This document shows, piece by piece, positions 34,735 through 44,517 of a stretch of DNA of 64,000 nucleotides. The notes below the pieces were generated by a model. The model made no database searches and had not been told where the DNA came from. It saw only the letters and a list, made by a program, of their open reading frames with translations. The stretch spans positions 62,001 through 126,000 of the forward strand of contig JBFXFT010000003.1 of NCBI GenBank assembly GCA_050178795.1. Direction: 5' to 3'. The number at the start of each line of letters is the position of its first letter. Positions within the stretch are counted from its first letter, which is position 1. Origin of the DNA: STF1-184 sp050178795 (lineage in GTDB: Bacteria > Bacillota > Clostridia > Christensenellales > UBA1242). A program made the translations under genes and the position numbers.

Positions 34735-36315
34735 TTAATCTAGTGTGTTTTCATTTGTCAACACATTAATTTTTCCAGTCGTAGATTGAACGCTTAAAGT
34801 ATTGTCTACATATAGGTTAGCACTTCCACCACTTAAAATTTGAACTGTGTATCCATAAGTCATAGATGCAGGTGCAGTTGTATTTACCTCGTGATCTATA
34901 AGGTCGCTTGATTGCCAAGAAGTTTTATAAGCACTTCCAACTTGAATGTTGACATCTCCACTTTGAGTGTAAACATTTAAAGTGTGCTCGTCAATAGGTA
35001 CTCTAACAATCGATTCTCTTCTTCCACAAACTATTGTGTTGTGTCCGTTAATAACTAAGAAGTCAGCAATGATTTGTGCTGTACTGCTCTCTGCAACTGC
35101 TAGACTTGTCAATGTTCTCAAATTTGTAGCGGTAATGTTGCCCTCTGTTGTTGTAACCTCTAAAGTTTTAAATGAATCTGCTTGTTCTATGTTCTTTAAC
35201 AAATTAGCATCAAGTGCATAGTTTACTATTACATCGCCATAAGTTGTTTGAATGTATGTATCATAGTAAGCGTTTAAAACTGTTATGCTGCCCCTATCTG
35301 CCTCTGCGTGAAGTTCATAGTAACAGTCGCCAATTTCTATGTTTCCGTTATCCGAATTTATGCTTGCTTGATATAGACTGCTTTCTGCCTCGCCTATGCT
35401 GTTAATTGTTATGGTATTGTAACCGCTTGTTATGGTTACGTTTTTCATTACTTTATCTATTGTCGCTTCGCCGTTTACTGTGGTAATTGTAAGTCCGCCA
35501 TCAATTGTTCCTGTATATAATAGACCATTATCGGCATACACACTTACATCGCCTGCAACATCGCCAACTTTGACTGCTGGATTGTCACCTAAAATATTTA
35601 AATCTCCGCCTACATTGTAGAAATAAGTTTGTGCATCATTTGCAAAATTAAAACTGCCAATTTCGCTATCTATTACAACATTACCTGCAACATTGCCAAA
35701 AATGTTTGTAATTCCAGCACCATTTGTTATTGATAGAGTGCTAGCGCTATTCATTGTAAAGTTTTGAATTGCCATAGCTGCTTTTCCGTTTGTAATCGTT
35801 ATATCATTTGTTTCTAAAACTGTGCCAGCAGTACCTAGGGTTACTGAACCACCATGGCTATTAACTATAATTTCCTTTTCGCTAGAAATATTAGGAAAGC
35901 CAACTCTTAAAGAAGCGTCTGTATATAAAATTAGTCCGCTGGTTGGTTCAACTGTTGAAATGTGTATTGTTTTTGTTACACTATCATAATTGATGGCATA
36001 ACTAAATTCTGTTTCGCCAGAATTAGCAAAGCCAACGGCGTTATTGGTAAAGGTCACTTGCACTTGACCAAGGTCGTCCTCTTGAGGGAAAACCTCAACA
36101 TTGAACTTGTAGGTATCTACCTCTATTATTTCATACTCAGATAAGTGCTCGGTGTAATTGTCGTAAAACTCCGTTCCGCTACCTGAAATAAAATAAAATC
36201 CAAAGATTTGGCTATTTGGCACCAAATACAAATATGACGCCGAAACAAGACCTGCAACAATTGCCAGTCCTAACAGTATTATCATATATGAAATTATTTT
36301 TTTTGCTAAATCCAT
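34735..36315 (-). CDS. Membrane-anchored DUF4097-like beta-helix protein
   Basis: A 526-residue protein with one N-terminal membrane helix (about residues 8-30), then an extracellular region made of short repeating strands (GDVSVYADNG, GGLTITTVNGEAT, GNIEIG-type). The strands alternate hydrophobic and Gly/Asn/Thr turns, the pattern of DUF4097-type putative adhesins with a right-handed beta-helix. No enzymatic motif is seen. AGGTAGGTG lies before the ATG at 36315; the in-frame GTG at 36324 is inside that site. It is probably exposed on the outside of the membrane. The function is unknown. Confidence 0.75.
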   Translation of the reverse strand: MDLAKKIISYMIILLGLAIVAGLVSASYLYLVPNSQIFGFYFISGSGTEFYDNYTEHLSEYEIIEVDTYKFNVEVFPQEDDLGQVQVTFTNNAVGFANSGETEFSYAINYDSVTKTIHISTVEPTSGLILYTDASLRVGFPNISSEKEIIVNSHGGSVTLGTAGTVLETNDITITNGKAAMAIQNFTMNSASTLSITNGAGITNIFGNVAGNVVIDSEIGSFNFANDAQTYFYNVGGDLNILGDNPAVKVGDVAGDVSVYADNGLLYTGTIDGGLTITTVNGEATIDKVMKNVTITSGYNTITINSIGEAESSLYQASINSDNGNIEIGDCYYELHAEADRGSITVLNAYYDTYIQTTYGDVIVNYALDANLLKNIEQADSFKTLEVTTTEGNITATNLRTLTSLAVAESSTAQIIADFLVINGHNTIVCGRRESIVRVPIDEHTLNVYTQSGDVNIQVGSAYKTSWQSSDLIDHEVNTTAPASMTYGYTVQILSGGSANLYVDNTLSVQSTTGKINVLTNENTLD

Positions 36316-36395
36316 TATCAACACCTACCTTTACTTTATATTAATATTATATAACGTATTTTTAATTTTTGCAATAACAATTAATTATTGACGCA

Positions 36396-38180
36396 TTATT
36401 CCAAAATTGCTTTTATGCGCCTTACGCCTGCTGATGAACTTTCTTCCTTAACTAGTTTGTAGGTTCCAAGTTCATTTGTGTTATTTACGTGCGGTCCGCC
36501 GCAGATTTCTTTACTAAAATTGCCTATCGTGTAAACGCTTACAATTTCACCATACTTTTCGCCAAAAGTACCACTTGCGCCAGACTTTCTTGCTTCATCT
36601 AGGCTCATTTCTTCTCTAACTACTGGTATAGCCTCTTTAATTTTTTCGTTTACTATTTTTTCTAACTCTAACTTTTCTTCCTCTGTCATTTTGTGGTCAA
36701 GGTTAAAGTCAAAACGCATACGCTCGCTCGTTAAGTTTGCACCCTTTTGCACTATTTGCTCTCCAAACATTTGACGAAGAGCTGCCAAAGTTAAGTGGGT
36801 TGCAGTGTGGTACCTAACAGTTTGTGTTTCCGTATCTGCTAGTCCACCTTTAAACACCTTGCCTGCCATTTCGCCACGGCTAACCTCTTGGTGTTTTGCA
36901 TAAGCCTCGTTGTAACCATTGACATCAACGGTAAAACCATTTTCTTTTGCCATTTCAACCGTCAACTCTAATGGGAAGCCAAAAGTATCATAAAGTCTAA
37001 AAGCAGTTTTGCCAGGTAACACTTTACCATTTATGTGCTCTATTACTTTTTCAAACTCTTTAATTCCAATTTCAATAGTCTTGTTGAAGCGTGCTATTTC
37101 CTCATTTAGTTCGGTCACTATAAAGTTTCTGTTTAATTCAAACTCTTTAAAGTCATCTTTATAAAAATCAATGTAATAATTTACAACTTGCTCTAAATAT
37201 TTAGTGTCTAATTCAATATCTCTACTAAACCTAACGGCACGCCTTATAAGTCTTCTTAAAATGTAGCCACGACCAACGTTGCTTGGAGTAGTTGGTGTAA
37301 CATCGCCTAAAATTACTGTCGCAGTTCTTAGGTGTTCCACAATTATTCTATATGCTTTTGTTGTATTTTTGCTTTCAGCATATTTTTTGCCAGCATATTT
37401 TTCTACAAGTGCAATTGCGTTCCTAAAAACGTCTAATTCATAAATGTTTTTAAAGCCATTTATTGCCATTACGTCCCTTTCAAGCCCCATACCTCTGTCA
37501 ACGTTCTTTTGAGATAGAGGTATTGGTTTATCTCCAGCGTTTTCAACATAATATTGCATAAAAACGTTGTTGCCAATTTCAACATATTTGCCACAAGAAC
37601 AAGATGGTCCGCAGGTTTCGCTACATTTTGCACCATCTTTTACATAAAACATTTCGGTATCTGGTCCGCATGGTCCTGTGTCTCCCATTGCCCACCAATT
37701 GTCTTCACGCCCTAAAAAGAAAATTTGGTCGTCTTTAAGTCCAAAACTCTTCCAAATTTTGTAACTTTCTTCGTCTCTTGGCGCTGTTTCGTCACCTTCA
37801 AAAACGGTTACGGCAATTTTGTTGATAGGTAAGTGTAATACCTTTGTTAAAAAATCAAAACTATCCTTTATTGCCTTTTCTTTAAAGTAGTCTCCTAAAC
37901 TCCATGTGCCAAGCATTTCAAAAAATGTGCAGTGGGTATCGTCACCAATTGACTCTATGTCGTTAGTTCTTATGCAACGTTGAGAGTTTGTTAGTCTTGT
38001 ACCCTTTTCGTGTACCTTGCCCATTAAATATGGTACAAGTGGGTGCATACCAGCAACGGTAAAAATTGCACCTTTGTCATCTGCTGGTACAACTGAGGCA
38101 TTTTCAATTTCTGTATGCCCATTTTGTATGTTAAAAGCAATCCATGCTTTTTTAAATTCTTTTAATGTCATTTCTTTCAT
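36396..38180 (-). CDS. alaS: Short alanyl-tRNA synthetase lacking the C-terminal C-Ala domain
   Basis: A class II synthetase of 594 residues. The aminoacylation core is complete (TVAGMHPLVPYLMG, TNSQRCIRTNDIESIG, THCTFFEMLGTWSLGDYFKEKAI, GDTGPCGPDTEMF, RGMGLERD). The editing domain follows, with zinc ligands HTATH (about residue 458) and CGGPH (about 560). The protein stops right after this domain (GVRRIKAILE). Usual bacterial AlaRS is about 870 residues and adds an oligomerisation/C-Ala region, absent here. I see no frameshift downstream, so this is a genuine short form rather than a broken gene. AGGGAA precedes the ATG. Whether it is the only AlaRS cannot be told. Confidence 0.9.
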   Translation of the reverse strand: MKEMTLKEFKKAWIAFNIQNGHTEIENASVVPADDKGAIFTVAGMHPLVPYLMGKVHEKGTRLTNSQRCIRTNDIESIGDDTHCTFFEMLGTWSLGDYFKEKAIKDSFDFLTKVLHLPINKIAVTVFEGDETAPRDEESYKIWKSFGLKDDQIFFLGREDNWWAMGDTGPCGPDTEMFYVKDGAKCSETCGPSCSCGKYVEIGNNVFMQYYVENAGDKPIPLSQKNVDRGMGLERDVMAINGFKNIYELDVFRNAIALVEKYAGKKYAESKNTTKAYRIIVEHLRTATVILGDVTPTTPSNVGRGYILRRLIRRAVRFSRDIELDTKYLEQVVNYYIDFYKDDFKEFELNRNFIVTELNEEIARFNKTIEIGIKEFEKVIEHINGKVLPGKTAFRLYDTFGFPLELTVEMAKENGFTVDVNGYNEAYAKHQEVSRGEMAGKVFKGGLADTETQTVRYHTATHLTLAALRQMFGEQIVQKGANLTSERMRFDFNLDHKMTEEEKLELEKIVNEKIKEAIPVVREEMSLDEARKSGASGTFGEKYGEIVSVYTIGNFSKEICGGPHVNNTNELGTYKLVKEESSSAGVRRIKAILE

Positions 38181-38266
38181 AAAAATATTCCCTTCATAAC
38201 AGTTGTTAAATTATAACATATATGTTTTGTCATTATCAACATTTTAAAATTCAAAACTGAGTAATT

Positions 38267-39706
38267 TTACTCTTGATTTAATTTACTTTCTCTCTTTAAT
38301 ACCCTTTTGTTTGCCTTATCTACGTGTTGCTTTTTTATTGAAAACTTAGAGTAGATAAAGAACGCCCCCGCGAGTGAAAGACCTATGCCTAAAATAGATA
38401 TTATACCAAGTCCATTTTGCACGCTTGTTGATTGAATATGTGCGTTTGAGTCAAATTTAATTAAGTCCAAAAGTACGCCAATAATTAAAAGCGCTATTGC
38501 ATTTGCACTCTTGTAGGCTAGCGTCATAAAACCACTATAAGTTGCCGTGCTTTCTTTATTTGTCTTGGCTTTTTCAAGTGCCATAAGGTCGCCAAACATA
38601 GAGATTGGAAGCGAATAAAGCGCTCCAGTTCCAAAACCACTTACAAAGATTGCTATCATACAGGTTATAAGTTTTAATGTCTCTGGCATCATATCTCTAA
38701 ACACAAATATTATTGCTATAAAAATTACTCCAGCAAAACTTGTTGCAATTCCAGCAAGTAAGGCGGGTTTCTTTTCGTATTTTTTACTTAGTTTAAGCCA
38801 AACAGGTTGAGAGGCTATTGTGCCGACAAATAGGGCTACCATAAGTAGTGTGATTTGCCATGTAGCAAACTTGAAACTATATGTAAATAAGTGCATACCT
38901 ACACTTGTTAAAAATACTCCGCTTATCAAACTTACCGCATAACCACCTATTAGACTATTATAGTTTTTCCTCTTAAACGAATAAAAGAACATTTTAAAAA
39001 TTTGTTTTGGCGTGCGCTCTTTATGCTCGCCCTTTTGAGTTGAAGTTTTATGAAGCCTTTTGATTGACTTGTATGTGCCAATAAAACAAAGTAAACCAAA
39101 CACTATTGCCATAGCGCTTGTAACGATGCTCATATTTATGTAACCTTGTTGGTTTAATTGACCTATAGGGTAAGCAGTTGTTGACTTTAAGAAAATTGAC
39201 ATAAGTAAAGATGGGAACAAGAAACCAAACAAGAAGAAAGTTGTTTTATAGGCTTGAATGCTCGTCCTTTCGTCATAATCGGTTGAAAGTTCTGTTCCAA
39301 GTGCCGTATATGGAGTTGCAAATAATGTATTAAAAGTTTCAAGTAGTACCATTGCAACTAGTAACCACAAAAACTTGCTTATTTCAGGAAGTGATGACGG
39401 CACAATCCAAATGGCAAGATTTAATACTGCCATACCTATAAAGCCGGCTAAAATAAAGCCATGCCTTTTGCCTAGAAGTTTGCTCTTAGACCTGTCTGAA
39501 AAATAGCCGACTATTGGGTCGGTAACTGCGTCCCACATAACGCTTATTGCCACTGCGATTCCCATTAAAGAACCGGAGACGCCAAGCACCGCCGTTCCAA
39601 AGAACATTATGAAATTATTATAAGTTTGAGAAACTACTCCATAGCCTAAGTTACCCATGCCATAGAACAATTTTTCGCTTCGCTTTATTATAGTATTTTT
39701 ACCCAT
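38267..39706 (-). CDS. GPH-family (MelB-like) sugar:cation symporter
   Basis: A 479-residue transporter with about 12 membrane segments. The N-terminal block AISVMWDAVTDPIVGYFSDRSKSKLLGKRHGFIL matches the GPH/melibiose-carrier signature, with the conserved Asp residues that bind the cation. Family members import glycosides or sugars with Na+ or H+. The central loop (about residues 215-235) is charged. GGAG lies before the ATG. It is a single gene between alaS and the dnaB operon, with no glycosidase next to it to hint at the sugar. Confidence 0.9.
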   Translation of the reverse strand: MGKNTIIKRSEKLFYGMGNLGYGVVSQTYNNFIMFFGTAVLGVSGSLMGIAVAISVMWDAVTDPIVGYFSDRSKSKLLGKRHGFILAGFIGMAVLNLAIWIVPSSLPEISKFLWLLVAMVLLETFNTLFATPYTALGTELSTDYDERTSIQAYKTTFFLFGFLFPSLLMSIFLKSTTAYPIGQLNQQGYINMSIVTSAMAIVFGLLCFIGTYKSIKRLHKTSTQKGEHKERTPKQIFKMFFYSFKRKNYNSLIGGYAVSLISGVFLTSVGMHLFTYSFKFATWQITLLMVALFVGTIASQPVWLKLSKKYEKKPALLAGIATSFAGVIFIAIIFVFRDMMPETLKLITCMIAIFVSGFGTGALYSLPISMFGDLMALEKAKTNKESTATYSGFMTLAYKSANAIALLIIGVLLDLIKFDSNAHIQSTSVQNGLGIISILGIGLSLAGAFFIYSKFSIKKQHVDKANKRVLKRESKLNQE

Positions 39707-39806
39707 TTGTTCTCCAATATCAATTCATATTTATTGTAATTCAAAACGCCTCTTAAAGTCAAGTTATTGCACTAAATGGCTTTTTAAATATGACCGTTGT
39801 ATTAAA

Positions 39807-39838
39807 TAAAAAGCAAGCAAATTTTCGCTTGCTTTTTT
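39807..39838 (-). terminator. Terminator of the typA-dnaB operon
   Basis: AAAAAGCAAGC/GCTTGCTTTTTT stem-loop just after the dnaB stop on the minus strand. Confidence 0.92.
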
Positions 39839-39857
39839 GTTATTAAAATGTCAATTT

Positions 39858-41321
39858 TTAACTAAATATGTCGCTTATATCGTCATTTTCATCAATTGGC
39901 ACAATGTCAGGTAAATCTTTTGCCTTTACTGAGCCCTTAATTGGTGGAAGTGTAGATTCTAGTGAGCCCATATCGCTATTTTTATTGATATCCATAAATG
40001 TTGTGTGCTCTTCAACAAATTTTAGTTTTATTGTATCTAGTGAACCATTTCTATGCTTTGCAATAATTAAATCAATAATTCCTTGCTTTGCCTCGCCATC
40101 TTTTAAATATAGGTCAGGGTTATGTAGGAACATTACTATGTCTGCATCTTGCTCTATTGCACCACTCTCGCGAAGGTCTGAAAGTATTGGTCTGCCACCG
40201 CTACGTCCTTCAACAGCACGTGAAAGTTGAGAAAGTACCAAAATCGGAACATTTAGTTCCCTCGCTGCTACTTTTAGCATACGAGACATTTCGCTAACTT
40301 CTTGTTGTCTATTTTCTTTATTTTTGCTGCCAGAACTCATAAGTTGCAAATAGTCAATCATAACTAAGTCAAGTCCATGCTCGCGCTTTAGCCTGCGGCA
40401 CTTGCTTAAAATTTGAACTGGCGTGTTAAGTGAACTGTCGTCAACATAAATGGTCGCTTGGCTAAGCCTTTTGTTTGCCTCCCATAAAGCCTCCCACTCT
40501 TTAACGCTTAATTCGCCCTTTAAAGCCTTCTCCATGCTTACAAAGGCAGTGGAACAAAGTGAACGTTGAGCAAGTTGCTCTTTTGGCATTTCAAGCGAGA
40601 ATACGGCGCATTTGGCTTTGCCTTTTATTGCCGCGTTATTTACTATATTCATAGCAAAACTTGTTTTACCTACTGCTGGTCTAGCGGCTAGTAACACTAG
40701 GTCGCCATTTTGTAGACCATTTGTGACTTTATCAAGACCATAAAAGCCAGTCAAAACGCCTTTTAGTGAGTTAGGGTCTTTTTGTATTTTTTCAAACTTT
40801 TCTATTACTGTTTCTAGCGCCTCTTTAAAGTGCACTAAATTAGATATCTCTTCGTTTTGTGCTAGGTCAAAAATCTTTTTCTCTGCAAAGGTTATTGCGC
40901 TTTCCTTATCTTCGCTTGCGAATGTGTTTTCAATAATCTCTTCACTCGCCTTAATAAGGTCTCTTAAAACGCCATATTTTTTTACCATATTTAAGTAAGT
41001 CTTATAATTTGCAGCACTTGGCACAATGTTTGATAGAGTTGTAATATAGTTAAGTCCGCCAACGTCCGTCAAAGAGCCAAGTTCCTCTAATTTTGCAACT
41101 AGAGTAACAAAGTCAACTGGTTGATTTTTTTTGTAAGTGTCATACATTGCACTAAAAATAATCTTGTGAGCGGAAGAGTAAAAGTCCCTATCCTTTAATG
41201 TATGCATAATTGTAATTTGCGCTTCGCCCTCATCAATAAGCACACAGCCCAATACTGCTTGTTCGCTCTCTATAGAGTGAGGTAAAACCCTCGCTTTAAT
41301 TTTTTCGCTACTACTTGCCAT
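39858..41321 (-). CDS. dnaB: Replicative DNA helicase DnaB
   Basis: A protein of 487 residues with the N-terminal DnaB domain (HSIESEQAVLGCVL start) and a RecA-like motor. Motor motifs are LAARPAVGKTS (Walker A, Lys about 219), FSLEMP, LDLVMIDYLQLMS (Walker B) and SQLSRAVE. An acidic tail ends in DISDIFS. It unwinds DNA ahead of the fork as a hexamer. AAAGGTG lies before the ATG. In the same transcript as typA and a small membrane protein, it is separated from the latter by 12 bases. In Bacillus dnaB-type helicase genes usually follow rplI or yybT, so this context differs. Confidence 0.95.
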   Translation of the reverse strand: MASSSEKIKARVLPHSIESEQAVLGCVLIDEGEAQITIMHTLKDRDFYSSAHKIIFSAMYDTYKKNQPVDFVTLVAKLEELGSLTDVGGLNYITTLSNIVPSAANYKTYLNMVKKYGVLRDLIKASEEIIENTFASEDKESAITFAEKKIFDLAQNEEISNLVHFKEALETVIEKFEKIQKDPNSLKGVLTGFYGLDKVTNGLQNGDLVLLAARPAVGKTSFAMNIVNNAAIKGKAKCAVFSLEMPKEQLAQRSLCSTAFVSMEKALKGELSVKEWEALWEANKRLSQATIYVDDSSLNTPVQILSKCRRLKREHGLDLVMIDYLQLMSSGSKNKENRQQEVSEMSRMLKVAARELNVPILVLSQLSRAVEGRSGGRPILSDLRESGAIEQDADIVMFLHNPDLYLKDGEAKQGIIDLIIAKHRNGSLDTIKLKFVEEHTTFMDINKNSDMGSLESTLPPIKGSVKAKDLPDIVPIDENDDISDIFS

Positions 41322-41333
41322 AATTTAACACCT

Positions 41334-41537
41334 TTACTTTTTATTTTTAGTAATTTTTTTGTATCTAATCAATTCTACCACACTAACAACGACTAAGCCA
41401 ATTAAAACATATATAGAAATTTTAGTAAAATCGCCTGCGTTAGTAAGCACGCCATCCAAGTAAATAAATAGCGGAATCAATAATAAAAACTCAATAAAAG
41501 CTCTTTTATAAAACTGAACTAATTGTCTTTTATTCAT
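41334..41537 (-). CDS. Small two-helix membrane protein between typA and dnaB
   Basis: A 67-residue protein with two hydrophobic segments (about residues 14-28 and 40-57), a short polar loop and a basic C-terminus (RYKKITKNKK). TAAGGAG lies 6 bases before the ATG. Together with the tight spacing (10 bases from typA, 12 from dnaB), this supports a real gene. Family and function are unknown. Confidence 0.75.
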   Translation of the reverse strand: MNKRQLVQFYKRAFIEFLLLIPLFIYLDGVLTNAGDFTKISIYVLIGLVVVSVVELIRYKKITKNKK

Positions 41538-41547
41538 AAATTACTCC

Positions 41548-43374
41548 TTAATTCTTTTTAAAAAATGGTTTATTTGCCTTCATTCTTAAATCGTGATCTA
41601 GAATTGTTTTTCTTATTCTTAAACTCTTTGGCGTAACTTCAAGTAATTCGTCATCTGCCAAAAACTCTAAACACTCTTCCAAACTAAATACTCTTGGTGG
41701 AATAAGTCTAAGTGCGTCATCGCTTCCGCTTGCACGCATATTGCTTAGTTGCTTTCTCTTGCATACATTTACTACTAAGTCAATGTTTTTAGGGTTAAAG
41801 CCAACTATCATTCCCATATAAACTGGTACGTTTGCGCCAATAAATAGTGTTCCTCTTTCTTGAGCGTTATATAGACCATAAACTATGCTCTCGCCATTTT
41901 CAAAGGCTATTAAACTGCCAGTGTTTCTTCTTTCAATATCTCCTTTATATGGCTCGTAGCCGTGGTGAACTGAACTCATAATTCCTTCGCCCTTAGTAAG
42001 TGTTAAAAACTCACTTTTAAAGCCAAACAAACCTCTACTTGGAATTAAAAACTCTAACTTCATACGATTGCCATGTGGCATCATAGATGCAAGTTCGCCC
42101 TTGCGCTCGCCCATTTTGTTCATAATTGAACCCATAGTGTCTTCTGGTATGTCTATTACAAAGCGGTCAATAGGCTCATATTTTACGCCATCAATTTCTT
42201 TATATAACACCCTTGGCATACTTACTTGAAGTTCGTAGCCCTCACGGCGCATATTTTCAATTAAAATGCTTAGGTGCATCTCTCCGCGTCCGCTAACAAT
42301 AAAACTCTCTGGTCGGTCTGTATCTTTAACCTTTAATGACAAGTCTTTTATTGACTCTTTATATAACCTTTCTCTCAAATGCCTGCTCGTTACAAATTTG
42401 CCTTCTCTGCCTGCAAATGGGCTGTCGTTTACGCTAAAAGTCATCTCTACGCTTGGTTCGCTTATGTCTACAAATGGTAGAGCCTCTTCAAAACCTGTTA
42501 AGCATATTGTATTACCTATTTTAACATCATCACTGCCTGCAATGCAAACAATGTCGCCTGCTTCTAACTCTGTTACTGGCTCTTTTTTTAGACCAGAAAA
42601 CTCAAAAAGTTTTGTTACTTTGGTCTTTATTGGGGCTTGTTTGTTGTAGTAGTCAAGTATTGTAATTGAATCGTTAAGTTTTACTACGCCTTTTTCAATT
42701 TTGCCTATTGCAAGTTTACCAACATAGTCGTTAGGCTCGGTTGCCGAAACAAGCATTTGGAAGTTGCCATTAATATCACCCTTTGGCGCTGGCATATACT
42801 CAACAATTTTGTCTAAAAGTGGAAGTAGGTTTTGCCCTAACTCCTTCTTTTCACTCGCTACACCAAGTGAAGCAGATGTGTAAATAAATGGGCTATCTAA
42901 TTGCTCGTCTGTTGCGTGAAGGTCTATTAAAAGTTCTAGAACTTCGTCCTCTACTGCATTTAATCTTGCAGACGGTTTGTCTATTTTGTTTACTACTACT
43001 ATTACTTTTAAATCAAGCGCTAGTGCCTTTTCAAGCACGAAACGAGTTTGTGGCATAGGGCCCTCGTAGGCGTCAACTACAAGTAAAACGCCGTCCACCA
43101 TTTTTAGTGCACGTTCTACCTCTCCGCCAAAGTCTGCGTGACCTGGGGTATCTACAATATTTACCTTTATGCCTTTATATTTAAAAGCCGCGTTTTTAGC
43201 AAGAATTGTAATTCCTCTTTCTCTTTCCAGGTCATTACTATCCATTACTCTGTCTATTACTTCTTGATTCTCTCTAAAAACACCGCTTTGTTTTAATATT
43301 TCATTAACTAGTGACGTTTTGCCATGGTCTACATGGGCTATTATTGCAATGTTTCTTATGTTGTTGTTTATCAA
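41548..43374 (-). CDS. typA: Ribosome-associated GTPase TypA/BipA
   Basis: This 608-residue translational GTPase has all G motifs: AHVDHGKTS (G1), RGITI (G2), DTPGHADFGG (G3) and NKIDKPSA (G4), followed by EF-G-like domains and the TypA-specific C-terminal domain. TypA acts on ribosome assembly and stress adaptation, particularly at low temperature. The start is a TTG, with GAGAGGAA at good spacing and no better in-frame ATG. It heads the typA-membrane protein-dnaB operon. Confidence 0.96.
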   Translation of the reverse strand: MINNNIRNIAIIAHVDHGKTSLVNEILKQSGVFRENQEVIDRVMDSNDLERERGITILAKNAAFKYKGIKVNIVDTPGHADFGGEVERALKMVDGVLLVVDAYEGPMPQTRFVLEKALALDLKVIVVVNKIDKPSARLNAVEDEVLELLIDLHATDEQLDSPFIYTSASLGVASEKKELGQNLLPLLDKIVEYMPAPKGDINGNFQMLVSATEPNDYVGKLAIGKIEKGVVKLNDSITILDYYNKQAPIKTKVTKLFEFSGLKKEPVTELEAGDIVCIAGSDDVKIGNTICLTGFEEALPFVDISEPSVEMTFSVNDSPFAGREGKFVTSRHLRERLYKESIKDLSLKVKDTDRPESFIVSGRGEMHLSILIENMRREGYELQVSMPRVLYKEIDGVKYEPIDRFVIDIPEDTMGSIMNKMGERKGELASMMPHGNRMKLEFLIPSRGLFGFKSEFLTLTKGEGIMSSVHHGYEPYKGDIERRNTGSLIAFENGESIVYGLYNAQERGTLFIGANVPVYMGMIVGFNPKNIDLVVNVCKRKQLSNMRASGSDDALRLIPPRVFSLEECLEFLADDELLEVTPKSLRIRKTILDHDLRMKANKPFFKKN

Positions 43375-43452
43375 TTTTTGTTTCCTCTCTTTTTAACCTC
43401 TCCATTCTAGCACAATTATGGGAAAAGTAAAATACTTTTTTTATAAAGCCAA

Positions 43453-43482
43453 TAAAAAGTGGAAACATTGCTCCACTCTTCA
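43453..43482 (-). terminator. Terminator of the lipoprotein gene at 43504
   Basis: AGTGGA/TCCACT stem followed on the minus strand by TTTTTATT. Confidence 0.82.
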
Positions 43483-43503
43483 AAATTATTTGTTAAAACG
43501 CTT

Positions 43504-44385
43504 TTAATCGTTTTTTAGTTCACCGTCATTATTGTCTTCAATAACTTTAAATTCTGCAACTTCTTGAATGTTATTCTTTTTGTTTTCAATATAGTTTTGC
43601 GCCTTATATTTAACAAATAAGAATGCTATGAATACGCCTGTCAAAACTAACGCCCCAACATACCACCATAGTGGCACAATTTGATACTCATAAAATTCAA
43701 TTTGCATGTCTAAATTGTCAGATGGAACACTCCATTCGTGCACCTTTAAACCATTTGAACTATAGTAAACTCTGTCCGCGTTGCTCCTAATTTTTGTTGA
43801 AGCAGTAGCGTAGGAATATGTAAAATTTACATCACTTAAATCAAAAGTTTCTGTTCCATTTGCTGGGTCAGAAAAGTAGTCAAGTAAAGACGCTGTTAGG
43901 CTTGAACTGCCAACGTTGTTGAAGGCTGTATGACTAATTGTTGTCGTTTTAATGTAAAAAATTTTGTCCTCTACAATCGTGTTTTCTGGGTCTGGCTCAG
44001 GCTCTTCAAGTTGCCCATAAAAATACCTATAATTTGTGTAACTATCAAACAAGAAACTTATTGAAACAATGTTGTCTGAAACGACATAATTTCTTATGCC
44101 TTGCATTATTACATTTTTTTCAAAAATTGTAAGCCCATCGTCTCTATTAATAAAAGCGTTAACTAAATTTGACCTAACCGTTTGAAAACTGCTTTCAACC
44201 TCTGTAAGTACATCTCCATAAGTGTAGCCAGCGGCAACTATTTGCGCCTCATCTAGTTCAACATAAAAGCCCTCTAAAATACTGCCATTATCGTAAACAT
44301 TTACTTGATAAAAAGCATCGGCGCAACCAGCCAAAGAAAAAACAGAAAATATTAAAATTAGTATAGCGCTAAATTTTTTAATCAT
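43504..44385 (-). CDS. Lipoprotein with C-terminal membrane helix (LppM-like?)
   Basis: A 293-residue protein with a lipobox (SLAGC, Cys about residue 21), an extracellular domain beginning YQVNVYDNGSILEGFYVEL, a membrane helix at about residues 238-260 and a charged, cytosolic tail of 30 residues. The N-terminal NGS strand pattern and overall layout are reminiscent of LppM/DUF3153 lipoproteins; this is a guess by eye. It lies downstream of the SPFH and zinc-ribbon genes and may form a membrane-stress group with them. AGGA precedes the ATG. Confidence 0.65.
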   Translation of the reverse strand: MIKKFSAILILIFSVFSLAGCADAFYQVNVYDNGSILEGFYVELDEAQIVAAGYTYGDVLTEVESSFQTVRSNLVNAFINRDDGLTIFEKNVIMQGIRNYVVSDNIVSISFLFDSYTNYRYFYGQLEEPEPDPENTIVEDKIFYIKTTTISHTAFNNVGSSSLTASLLDYFSDPANGTETFDLSDVNFTYSYATASTKIRSNADRVYYSSNGLKVHEWSVPSDNLDMQIEFYEYQIVPLWWYVGALVLTGVFIAFLFVKYKAQNYIENKKNNIQEVAEFKVIEDNNDGELKND

Positions 44386-44461
44386 AAATTGTGTGTCCTC
44401 GTATTGTCATTATATAACATTTTTTAAAAATAAGAAAATAAAAAGTAACAATCGCCCTATA

Positions 44462-44497
44462 TAAAAACTAAAAAGAAAATTAACTTCTCTTTTTAGT
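44462..44497 (-). terminator. Terminator of the zinc-ribbon gene
   Basis: ACTAAAAAG/CTTTTTAGT stem with a 13-base loop, then a T-run, just after the stop on the minus strand. Confidence 0.75.
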
Positions 44498-44517
44498 CTT
44501 TTAACATATTAATACTT

